A stretch of DNA of 64,000 nt from Alphaproteobacteria bacterium (GTDB lineage: Bacteria > Pseudomonadota > Alphaproteobacteria > Rhizobiales > Methyloligellaceae): assembly GCA_016869535.1 (NCBI GenBank), contig VGDX01000014.1:1-64000 (forward strand), read 5' to 3'. Below, in pieces: positions 20,364 to 27,943 of the stretch. The position numbers were made by a program, and so were the translations under genes. Each line of letters starts with the position of its first letter. Within the stretch, counting starts at the first letter, position 1. The notes beneath the pieces are model-generated. The model had not been told where the DNA came from. It saw nothing but the letters and a program-made list of their open reading frames with translations, and did not search any database.

Positions 20364-21467
20364 CTAAACTGGATGCTCGCGCGCGAGCTTCTGCAGGCGG
20401 AACCAGGTCTCCAGCAGAAGCAGCGTGCGGTCGAGACCGTAGGCTAAGGCCTCGGTCTTGGCCTCGGTGATCGCCTCCCAGCCTTCCGCCCAATGGATGA
20501 GATTCTCGGGCGATATGAGACGCCTTGCCAAGGCCTGCTCGTCAGGCAAGGCGCCCTCGCCGGTGGCCGTGAAGCGGATCAGGCGCTCGACCAGCCCGAG
20601 CAGCAGGGAAAAATAAAGCTCGAGCTGTTCGGTGTTGGACATGCCGCCAAGCCGGTCGGCAAGGCCATGCAGATCCGCGCCATCGAGCTCTGGCAACGCG
20701 CCGAGCATGCCGGCGGCCTCACCGTAAAGCGCGATACCCTCGCCGGACACCAGCTCGAGCGCGCGGCGCACGCTGCCTTGAGCGAGCGACAACGCCACGT
20801 GAAGCGTCTCGGGATCGGCCTCGACACCGTCGCGATCGAGCGCCGCCCGCACTGCCCCTTCCAACGCCGCCTCATCCAAACCGGACACGCGCAGCGTCCT
20901 GGTGCGGGACCTGATGGTGACGGGCAGACGCCCCTCGGCGCCGGCGATCAGCAGAAAGAGGGTCTGCTGCGGCGGCTCTTCCAGGGCCTTGAGCAGCGCG
21001 TTGGCGGCATTCTGGTTCATCTCGTCGGCGCGATCGACGATGACCACGCGCCAGCCTGTTTCGCCGGCCGAATGGCCGAGAAACGCGCGCAAGCGCCTGA
21101 CCTCGTCGACGCCGATCCATTGCGAATAGCGCTTGGTCTTTTCGTTATAGGAGCGCCGGATCAGCAGCAGATTGGGATGCGACAGTGCCGCCACCTTGCG
21201 GAACACGGCATGTCCGCTCTCGCCGCCGTCGCCCGCGTCCGGCGCGAGCACGATGCGCGCCATGCGGTAGGCAAGCGTCGCCTTGCCCACGCCTTCGGGC
21301 CCCACCAGCAGCCAGGCATGATGCATCCGGCCGCTGTCGAGCGCGTCCATGAACTCGCGCAGCGCCTCGTCATGGCCGAACAGGCGATCGACCTCGCGCG
21401 GGGCCGAGAATTGGTCGAGCCGGTCGGGCTCGCTCGCGGGCGCGCGGGTGCGTTCGGCGACGCTCAT
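20364..21467 (-). CDS. holB: DNA polymerase III subunit delta'
   Basis: Clamp-loader subunit. Starts with MSVAERTRAPASEPD, then a RuvB-type AAA+ core: GPEGVGKATLAYRMA in the Walker A position, NAANALLKALEEPPQQTLFLL, and the arginine-finger region IRSRTRTLRV, where the usual SRC triplet reads SRT. The 367-residue protein starts at an ATG that overlaps the tmk stop (ATGA), the conserved tmk-holB coupling. It is probably in one operon from dac to tatD. Confidence 0.93.
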   Translation of the reverse strand: MSVAERTRAPASEPDRLDQFSAPREVDRLFGHDEALREFMDALDSGRMHHAWLLVGPEGVGKATLAYRMARIVLAPDAGDGGESGHAVFRKVAALSHPNLLLIRRSYNEKTKRYSQWIGVDEVRRLRAFLGHSAGETGWRVVIVDRADEMNQNAANALLKALEEPPQQTLFLLIAGAEGRLPVTIRSRTRTLRVSGLDEAALEGAVRAALDRDGVEADPETLHVALSLAQGSVRRALELVSGEGIALYGEAAGMLGALPELDGADLHGLADRLGGMSNTEQLELYFSLLLGLVERLIRFTATGEGALPDEQALARRLISPENLIHWAEGWEAITEAKTEALAYGLDRTLLLLETWFRLQKLAREHPV

Positions 21468-22114
21468 GGATTCAGGCGCTGGAGCACGACTTCCCACACG
21501 TCCTCGGCCACCATCGCCTCCGGCTGGCTCGCATCTGCCACCACGCAGCGGTCGGGCTCCTCCTCGGCGATATCGAGAAAGGCGCGCCGGATGCGCTCGT
21601 GCAGGAGAACCTCCTGGCGCTCGAAGCGGTCAGGCACGGTGCCGCCGCGCCGCTCGGCCGCGCGCGCCAGTCCCGCCTCGACCGGAATGTCGAGAATGAA
21701 CGTGATATCGGGCCGCAAGCCCTCGAGCGTCAGCCGTTCGAGCGCGTTGATCAGCTCGCGCGGGACGCCCGCGGTTACGCCTTGATAGGCGCGCGTCGAA
21801 TCGTAGAAGCGATCGCAGATCACCCAGGTACCCTCGGCGAGCGCCCGGCCGATCGCCTTGTCGATATGATCGGCGCGCGCCACCGAGAACATCAGCGCCT
21901 CGGCGAACGGCCCGAACTCCCAGACCTTTCCGGTCAGCAGCGCCTCGCGGACCTCCTCGGCGGCGGCAGAGCCGCCGGGCTCGCGCGTGGCGAAGACCTT
22001 GCGTCCCGCGCGCGTCAGGCGATTGGCGAGGATGCCGGCCTGAGTGGATTTGCCCGCGCCTTCGCCGCCTTCGAAGGTGATGAATTTGCCGGTCTCGGCC
22101 GCCGATCGCTGCAT
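21464..22114 (-). CDS. tmk: Thymidylate kinase
   Basis: Phosphorylates dTMP to dTDP. P-loop FEGGEGAGKSTQ, DRx motif VICDRFYDSTRAYQG, and TREPGGS are all present. The ATG at 22114 gives 216 residues, the family length. The open frame continues far upstream, but that is a shadow of the carboxypeptidase gene. It begins eight bases after the carboxypeptidase stop and ends overlapping holB. Confidence 0.95.
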   Translation of the reverse strand: MQRSAAETGKFITFEGGEGAGKSTQAGILANRLTRAGRKVFATREPGGSAAAEEVREALLTGKVWEFGPFAEALMFSVARADHIDKAIGRALAEGTWVICDRFYDSTRAYQGVTAGVPRELINALERLTLEGLRPDITFILDIPVEAGLARAAERRGGTVPDRFERQEVLLHERIRRAFLDIAEEEPDRCVVADASQPEAMVAEDVWEVVLQRLNP

Positions 22115-22122
22115 GGTCTTGG

Positions 22123-23376
22123 CTACAGGATCCAGCAAATGGCGAGGCAACCGAGCGAATCGAGGCCACGCCAGAGGAAGTTGCTCGGTTCGATATCCAT
22201 GCCCGCATAAAGCGGGATCTCGTTGGTGGCCTGCGATTCCGGCGAGGAGACTCGCAGAGTGGCGATCTGGGCGCCCTTCTTGATCGGCGCCTTGATCGGA
22301 CCCTCGTAATGGATCGTCGCCGTGACGGCGCCGGTCGAAGCCGTCGGCAACAGAATATTGATATCGCCCTCGCCGACCAGCGGCACGTAATGCTGGCTGC
22401 CGCCCCATACCAGCGCGTCGCTCACTTTCTGCCCGGCGTCGAACAGGCGGAACTGCTTGAAGTTCTTGAAGCCCCATTGCAGCAATCTTTTGGCCTCGGC
22501 CTCACGTTCCTTCGGCGAGGAGAGGCCGGCGGTCACCACGATCAGCCGCTGATCGCCTTTCTTGGCCGAGGCCGTCAGCCCGTAACCGGATTCCTTGACG
22601 AAGCCGGTCTTGAGACCGTCGGCCGGAAGCTCCGGATCGAACACCAGGGGGTTGCGATTGCGGAACGTGAACTTGTCGCGGTACCTGAACTCCTGCAATC
22701 CGAAATATTGGTAATAGTCCGGGTGCTCGGCTATGAGGAAGCGCGCGAGCTGCGCCAGCTCCCGCGCCGTCATCAGATGTCCCTCGGCCGGCAAACCCGT
22801 GGCGTTGGCGAAGGTCGATTTCTGGAGCCCGATCTCGCGGGCGTATTTGGTCATCTCCCTGGCGAATTCTTCCTCGCTGCCGGATATGCCTTCGGCGAGG
22901 ATGATGGCGCCGTCATTGGCCGACTGCACCGTGACACCCCGGATGAGATCTTCCACCGTCACCGCGGTATTGAGCGGCGCGAACATGGCCGAGGTGCCTG
23001 ACGGCGCGCCGCCGGTGCGCCAGGCGTGCTCGCTCACCATGAAGGTGTCGTCGAGCTTGAGCCGCCCGGCCTTCAGCTCGCGGAACACGACCGCCAGCGT
23101 CATCATCTTGCTCATGCTGGCCGGCACCATCAGCGTGTCGGCATCCTTCTCGAACAGCACCATGTTCTCGCCGGAATCCATGATCACGGCGCGCGGCGCC
23201 TTGGTGTCGATGCCGCCGGGCGGCGGCTTGTCCGCCTTCTGCGCAACAGCATGGCCCGCGCCCATGGCAAGCAGAGCCACGGCCAGCGCGATATTGATCA
23301 ACCTGGGAAGGCGCGTTGCGGACACGAGAAGGGCCGGATCGTAAGGGGTTTGGCGCCGCTTCTGGCGGCGGGACAC
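22123..23376 (-). CDS. D-alanyl-D-alanine carboxypeptidase (PBP5/6 type)
   Basis: Removes terminal D-Ala from peptidoglycan stem peptides in the periplasm. Signal peptide at about residues 20-46 (ending GHAVAQ). The three penicillin-binding motifs are SMSK, SAN and KTG (in DGLKTGFVKESG). The C-terminal PBP5-type domain includes strands such as VSDALVWGG. The last residues (LAICWIL after FLWRGLDSLG) form a hydrophobic end that may be a membrane anchor. The start is GTG, 417 residues. Named DacA/DacC in relatives; I leave the symbol blank. Confidence 0.92.
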   Translation of the reverse strand: MSRRQKRRQTPYDPALLVSATRLPRLINIALAVALLAMGAGHAVAQKADKPPPGGIDTKAPRAVIMDSGENMVLFEKDADTLMVPASMSKMMTLAVVFRELKAGRLKLDDTFMVSEHAWRTGGAPSGTSAMFAPLNTAVTVEDLIRGVTVQSANDGAIILAEGISGSEEEFAREMTKYAREIGLQKSTFANATGLPAEGHLMTARELAQLARFLIAEHPDYYQYFGLQEFRYRDKFTFRNRNPLVFDPELPADGLKTGFVKESGYGLTASAKKGDQRLIVVTAGLSSPKEREAEAKRLLQWGFKNFKQFRLFDAGQKVSDALVWGGSQHYVPLVGEGDINILLPTASTGAVTATIHYEGPIKAPIKKGAQIATLRVSSPESQATNEIPLYAGMDIEPSNFLWRGLDSLGCLAICWIL

Positions 23377-23423
23377 CTTATTGTCCAGCGCAGGCGACTA
23401 AAAATCAACCCGCCCAGTAAACA

Positions 23424-23569
23424 CCCTCATCCTGAGGGCGAGCGAAGCGAGCGTCTCGAAGGATGAGGGCTGTGCTTTCTGCGCTCATTCCCGCGAAAGC
23501 GGGAATCCAGGACCAATTACTGTCCTCGATTGTCGGCACTGGGTCCCCGCCTGCGCGGGGACGAGCGGA
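23424..23569. repeat. Three palindromic intergenic repeats
   Basis: 23424-23469 repeats the CCTCATCCTGAG...TCGAAGGATGAGG hairpin seen at 8135 and 15289. 23488-23511 is ATTCCCGCGAAAGCGGGAAT followed by CCAG, and 23538-23569 is CTGGGTCCCCGCC-TGCG-CGGGGACGA; these two make a paired element found again at 24738. The elements fill almost the whole gap between rlpA and the carboxypeptidase gene. Confidence 0.8.
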
Positions 23570-23576
23570 TATGAAC

Positions 23577-24605
23577 TCAGTTCACGATGCGCGCGCCGTC
23601 ATAGCCGGCCTTGGTCACCTTGCCGAGCGCCGCGCGCGCGGACTTCTTGTCGGGGAACGGCCCGACGCGCACGCGCGACAGCATCTCGCCGCGGAACTCG
23701 ACCTGGCTCACCTCGACTGGTGCGATCGGCGATAGCGCCTCGCGCGCTTTAACGACATTCTCCGGCTGCTTGAACATGCCGGCCTGGATCAGATAGCCGC
23801 CTTTGACCGTCACGCCGCCGTTCGCGCTTTGCGGCACGTTTGCACCCGGTACGGGCTTGGCCGCCGCCGGCGTTGTTGTGGCCGGCGTGCCGAGACGCCA
23901 GGCGGACGACGCGTATTTCGTTTCCTCTTCGGCCAGGCTGACGATCCGCTGGCCGCTCGCCCGGGGGCTACGTGTCTCCGCCATCTGCATGAAGCTTTGG
24001 TTGGCGAGATAGCGCCGCTCGTAGCTGTCGTCGCCATTGAGCGGCGCGCGTCCGAGATAGGTCACACGCACTGTCGCCGTGCCGTTGCGGCGGAAGCCGA
24101 GCACCTCTGCCGAGGCGCGCGACAGGTCGATGATGCGGTCGTTGGAGAACGGCCCGCGGTCGTTGACGCGCACGACGATCGAGCGCCCGTTATTGAGATT
24201 GCTCACCCGCGCGTAGGACGGCAGCGGCAGCGTGGGATGCGCCGCCGACAGCCGATCCATATCGTAGATCTCGCCGTTGGCGGTATAGCGGCCGTGAAAC
24301 AGATCGCCGTACCAGGAGGCGTGGCCGACGCGGTTATAGTTCGGGTCCTCGCGCGGATGGAAGGTCGTGCCGGCGACCGAATAGGGTTTGCCGACGTGAT
24401 ATTTGCCGCCGCCTTTGGGGACATTCTGGCCGTATTCGACCACGCGCTTCGAGAGCTTTTGCCTTGTGCCGCAGGAGGCGACGCCGGCGGCCATCACGAA
24501 GATGAGGAGGAGCGACAGGACAAGGCGCACGGACGCGGCAAGGCCCGCAGGCAGTCCAGGCCAGCCTGCGCCACGCGCAGGTCTACGCTCACTCACACCA
24601 CTCAC
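23577..24605 (-). CDS. rlpA: Septal ring lytic transglycosylase RlpA, lipoprotein with SPOR domain
   Basis: Outer-membrane-anchored transglycosylase acting on denuded septal glycan. Signal helix LVLSLLLIFVMAAG is followed by a lipobox ending VASC. The double-psi barrel holds GHASWYGDLFHGRYTANGE and RVNDRGPF, and the active-site region DLSRASAEVLGF. The last 80 residues are a SPOR domain (YLIQAGMFKQPENV ... VRVGPFPDKKSARAAL). It is 342 residues from a GTG; a downstream start is possible. Its leader contains an inverted repeat (24644-24649 with 24666-24671). Confidence 0.92.
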   Translation of the reverse strand: MSGVSERRPARGAGWPGLPAGLAASVRLVLSLLLIFVMAAGVASCGTRQKLSKRVVEYGQNVPKGGGKYHVGKPYSVAGTTFHPREDPNYNRVGHASWYGDLFHGRYTANGEIYDMDRLSAAHPTLPLPSYARVSNLNNGRSIVVRVNDRGPFSNDRIIDLSRASAEVLGFRRNGTATVRVTYLGRAPLNGDDSYERRYLANQSFMQMAETRSPRASGQRIVSLAEEETKYASSAWRLGTPATTTPAAAKPVPGANVPQSANGGVTVKGGYLIQAGMFKQPENVVKAREALSPIAPVEVSQVEFRGEMLSRVRVGPFPDKKSARAALGKVTKAGYDGARIVN

Positions 24606-24737
24606 GCAACAGACCCCGTCAGGGCTTGCTAGGGACGCGCCAGAGCCCTGCCCGCGAGCGGCGGGAGGGCTTAGGCAGGGACACTCGCCCTAACTGTCGT
24701 TGGTGACGGTTAGAAAAAGGTGAAAACCGCCCGCTCC

Positions 24738-24820
24738 TTCCCGCGAAAGCGGGAATCCAGAGCCAAGTTCACCGTCCTGCTTCGTCGTCCTGGGTCCCCG
24801 CCTTCGCGGGGACGAGCGGA
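24738..24820. repeat. Palindromic repeat pair overlapping a CDS 3' end
   Basis: TTCCCGCGAAAGCGGGAATCCAG (24738-24760) and TCCTGGGTCCCCGCC-TTCG-CGGGGACGA (about 24788-24815) are the same two modules as at 23488-23569. Here the second module lies inside the 3' end of the bifunctional kinase gene and encodes part of its last residues. Confidence 0.8.
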
Positions 24821-26385
24821 TTCGTGCCGATGCGCGTGAGGCAGGCGGCGGCGACGTCATCGACCGTGCCGCTGGTGTCGATCATCGCGAAATCCATCTT
24901 ACCCAGGTCATAGGCGAGCTGCGCCTCGACCACTTCGGGCGTGGCGTCCGACACGTCGCCCGCGCGGGCGGCGACCCGTTTCCGCATTGTCTCAGGCGGC
25001 GCGTCGAGCCAAAGACCGGTGAAGGCGGCGCCCGTCCCGGCGGCAAGCGCCCTGATCGCCGCGCGCTCCGAAGGCTTGGCATGGACCGCATCGACGATCA
25101 CCGAGTGTCCCGCCTCGAGCGCGAGCCGCGCGCGCTTGCGGCACATGGCATAGACCTGATCGGAGATTTCCGGCGCGTAGGCATGAGCCGGCAGGCGCGC
25201 TTCCGGCGGGACGCCGAACAGGCGCTTGCGTTCGACGTCGCTCCTGACATGAACCGCGCCCGGAAAAGCGCCGATCCGGGCTGCGAGCGCGCGGGCTATG
25301 GCCGACTTGCCGCTGCCTGACAATCCGCCGATGGCGACGAGGCGCGGCGGCCCCGCGACGAGAAATTTACGCGCCAGCGCGAAATAGGCGGCCGCTTCGC
25401 GCCGCGCTTCATCCTGCTTGTCCGGCGATATTTTTCCGGCGCGAAGCAGCTCGACCTTGGCGCGCACCGCGGCCCGCATCGACAGGAACAGCGGCAGCGC
25501 CGCGAGCCCGAGAAGATTGCCGCTGCCGCCGTCGCGATCGAGATAGGCGTTGAGCACGATGTTGGCGTGATCTCTCAGCCCGCGCTTGCCGAGATCCATG
25601 AGCAGGAAGGCGAGATCGTAGAGCACGTCGATGGTGGCGAGCCGGTCGTCGAATTCGAGCGCGTCGAACAGGACGGGTTGGCCTTCGATCTCGACGATGT
25701 TGCGGAGATGCAGATCGCCGTGACAGTGGCGCACAAAGCCGCCGCGCGCTCGCGCCCTGAGCAGCGGCGACAGGGAGGCGAGTTTCGCGTCGCTCGCTTG
25801 CGCCAGGGCTTCGGCCTCGCCGGGCGGGAAGATCTCCGGCCGCGCGGCGAACGCCGCCCGGTTGTCGCGCAGGACTTCGGCCAGCGAGAGCACCGCGTGC
25901 GCGGGCGTGAGCAGGCGGTCGGCGACGGCATGGAAGGCGGCGATGGTGTTCGCGAGTTGCCGCATCTCGTTTCCCGACAAAAGTCCGCAATCCGCGCGTT
26001 GTTCGTACAGATTTTCCTGCGGGAAGCGACGCATTTTGAGCGCCCATTCGATCACCGTTGCGGCGGGGGCGCCGGTGCCGCTGAGGTGAAATGCGCCATC
26101 CTTCCCGGCCGTTATGGGCAGGACTTCAAGATAAAGCTGAGGCGCCGTGCGCCGGTTGATACGCAGCTCGTTGCGAAGTGCTGCATGTCGTTGTTCCAGC
26201 GTGGAAAAATCGAGGAACGGGTATTTCACCGCGTGCTTGATCTTGTAGGCGTAAGGGCCGGCCAGGAATACGAGCGAGGCGTGAGTCTCAATGCGATCAA
26301 TGGCTTGCGGCGGCGCGAGGCCGTAAGTTTCCGGGTTTCCCAGGAAAATTCCGACGTTGTTTTGGTCCAAATCGGCCTCTGTCAT
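24769..26385 (-). CDS. Fused aminoglycoside-phosphotransferase-like kinase and P-loop ATPase
   Basis: 538 residues. Residues about 10-335 resemble a COG2187-type kinase: the APH-like catalytic segment is HCHGDLHLRN, followed by FDALEFDD in the metal-binding position. Residues about 345-520 are a small nucleotide kinase-like domain with Walker A GGLSGSGKSAIARALA and VIVDAVHAK. The family is annotated as bifunctional aminoglycoside phosphotransferase/ATP-binding protein; the true substrate is unknown. The ATG at 26385 (MTEADLDQNN) is preferred over a start five codons earlier. The last 15 residues or so (LVPAKAGTQDDEAGR) are encoded by a palindromic repeat, so the original C-terminus was probably replaced. 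Confidence 0.82.
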   Translation of the reverse strand: MTEADLDQNNVGIFLGNPETYGLAPPQAIDRIETHASLVFLAGPYAYKIKHAVKYPFLDFSTLEQRHAALRNELRINRRTAPQLYLEVLPITAGKDGAFHLSGTGAPAATVIEWALKMRRFPQENLYEQRADCGLLSGNEMRQLANTIAAFHAVADRLLTPAHAVLSLAEVLRDNRAAFAARPEIFPPGEAEALAQASDAKLASLSPLLRARARGGFVRHCHGDLHLRNIVEIEGQPVLFDALEFDDRLATIDVLYDLAFLLMDLGKRGLRDHANIVLNAYLDRDGGSGNLLGLAALPLFLSMRAAVRAKVELLRAGKISPDKQDEARREAAAYFALARKFLVAGPPRLVAIGGLSGSGKSAIARALAARIGAFPGAVHVRSDVERKRLFGVPPEARLPAHAYAPEISDQVYAMCRKRARLALEAGHSVIVDAVHAKPSERAAIRALAAGTGAAFTGLWLDAPPETMRKRVAARAGDVSDATPEVVEAQLAYDLGKMDFAMIDTSGTVDDVAAACLTRIGTNPLVPAKAGTQDDEAGR

Positions 26386-26563
26386 GGTTAACCATAGCAC
26401 GCGAATTGCGTGCCTATCGGGCCACAGAGGCTTTGAAAAACCTCATGAAATCGCCATCCGCCCTTGTTGCGTCACGATTGGCTGCGTTAACTTTCCCCGG
26501 GTAGGGAGGGCTTGGAGGGATTCTCTCCCCGAGCGCCACTCGGAAAGGACCGAGCGGTAGGTG

Positions 26564-27940
26564 ATGAGAGCGGCGGCGCATTGGGCGGTCGCGATCGCGA
26601 TTGCCTGCTTCGTCACGGGCGAAGCCACGACGCCTGGCGTCGCCGCCAACGATTTGGGCATCAAGGTGAACCGCCTCGGACCGCCCGACGTCGAAGCGCG
26701 CCGCGAAGCTTTGCTGCAGCAGATGATCGCCCGCCCGAGCGACCTCGATCTTGCCTTCACCTACGCGAACCTCTCGGCCCAGGTCGGCGACTACGAGGCC
26801 GCCATCTCCACCCTCGAGCGCATGCTGATCTACGCGCCGAACACGCCCCGCCTCCAGCTCGAACTCGGCATTCTCTATTACCGCATCGGCGCCACCGAAG
26901 TCGCCCGATCCTATTTCGAGCAGGCACGCGCAAATCCGGGCCTGCCGCCCGACGTCGCCAGCCAGGTCGATCTCTATTTGCAGCAGCTTGCCATCGCCGC
27001 CGATCCGCCGAACTTCTCCGCCACGATCTATTCGGCCATCCGCTGGGAAAGCAACGCCAACTCGGGCCCCGGCACCAACAACGTCACGCTGCAAGGCATC
27101 AACTTCACCATCGACGACCAATCGGTCGGGCGACCGGGGTGGAGCGCGCTCAATGTCGGTACGCTGCATTACGCCTGGGACCTGAGGAACCAGGGCGACC
27201 GCATCGAATTCGACGCGCTGGCCTATTCGACCGCTTATTTCGACAAGGACCTCAACGATATCGACCTCGATTTCTTCGAGGTGACACTCGGCCCGAGCTT
27301 CAATTTGAGACGGATTGGTTGGGACCAGAGCCGCTTCTTTGTCTACGCCATCGGCGATCTCGCTTATCTCGGCTATGACTATTATTTCGGCGCACCTGGC
27401 GCCGGCATTCGTCTCTTGAGCTTCTCCGCCGAGCGAAGCGTGCTCGACGCGCGGCTCGAGACGCGCGTGCGCGATTTCGACAACACGCCGGACCTCCCCA
27501 CCAACACCCTGCGCGATGGGCCGCAGACCCGCTTCGGCGCCACCTATTCCTATTACGTGACGCCGGCCTTCGTGGTGACCACGCAAGGCTACGCGCAGCG
27601 CGAGGACGTGACCGCGGGTTTCTATTCCAACTGGGAGATCGCGCTCTCGGGCGGGTTCGCCTGGACCTTTAACAATCCCTTGTGGAACGGCCAGTATCCT
27701 TGGACCTGGCAGGTGGGCGGCGGCTTTATCGGACGCGATTACGACGATCCAGATCCCGTCATCAATCCCGTCGATGCCGAGCGCGACGACCAATTCTGGG
27801 CCCGCACGGCTCTGGTATTGCCGGTGGCTGAAACCTGGGCCCTGATCCCGCAGGTTGAATATCGGGATCAGCGATCCAATTATGATATAAGACAATTCGA
27901 CGATCTGATGACCGTTCTCGGCGTGCAGAAAAGGTTCTGA
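26564..27940 (+). CDS. Slam-like outer membrane translocator candidate (TPR plus DUF560-type barrel)
   Basis: 458 residues. A signal peptide (residues 1-28) is followed by a TPR region at about 45-155 (LAFTYANLSAQVGDYEAAIS, LELGILYYRIGATEVARSYF). From about 158 comes a beta-barrel: first strand FSATIYSAIRWESNANSGPG, many aromatic-rich strands, and a final strand LGVQKRF with terminal Phe. TPR then a 14-strand barrel is the layout of Slam (surface lipoprotein assembly modifier, DUF560, type XI secretion). It is followed after three bases by a FecR-domain secreted protein, the expected place for a cargo. The ATG is used; a GTG one codon upstream also fits. Alternative: a TPR-containing porin unrelated to secretion. 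Confidence 0.7.
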   Translation: MRAAAHWAVAIAIACFVTGEATTPGVAANDLGIKVNRLGPPDVEARREALLQQMIARPSDLDLAFTYANLSAQVGDYEAAISTLERMLIYAPNTPRLQLELGILYYRIGATEVARSYFEQARANPGLPPDVASQVDLYLQQLAIAADPPNFSATIYSAIRWESNANSGPGTNNVTLQGINFTIDDQSVGRPGWSALNVGTLHYAWDLRNQGDRIEFDALAYSTAYFDKDLNDIDLDFFEVTLGPSFNLRRIGWDQSRFFVYAIGDLAYLGYDYYFGAPGAGIRLLSFSAERSVLDARLETRVRDFDNTPDLPTNTLRDGPQTRFGATYSYYVTPAFVVTTQGYAQREDVTAGFYSNWEIALSGGFAWTFNNPLWNGQYPWTWQVGGGFIGRDYDDPDPVINPVDAERDDQFWARTALVLPVAETWALIPQVEYRDQRSNYDIRQFDDLMTVLGVQKRF

Positions 27941-27943
27941 GGG

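Noticed and set aside
18561..21785. Long plus-strand frames (18561-19805 and 20493-21785) opposite metG and holB/tmk
   Set aside because: They run opposite intact housekeeping genes and have no recognisable domains or ribosome binding sites.
23488..24820. CRISPR array from spaced repeats
   Set aside because: The repeats are palindromic pairs at gene ends without regular spacers, and there are no cas genes.
26414..27895. 493-residue minus-strand frame opposite the Slam-like gene
   Set aside because: The plus-strand protein has a signal peptide, TPR repeats and barrel pattern; the minus-strand frame has none and is Arg/Asp/Gly-rich.
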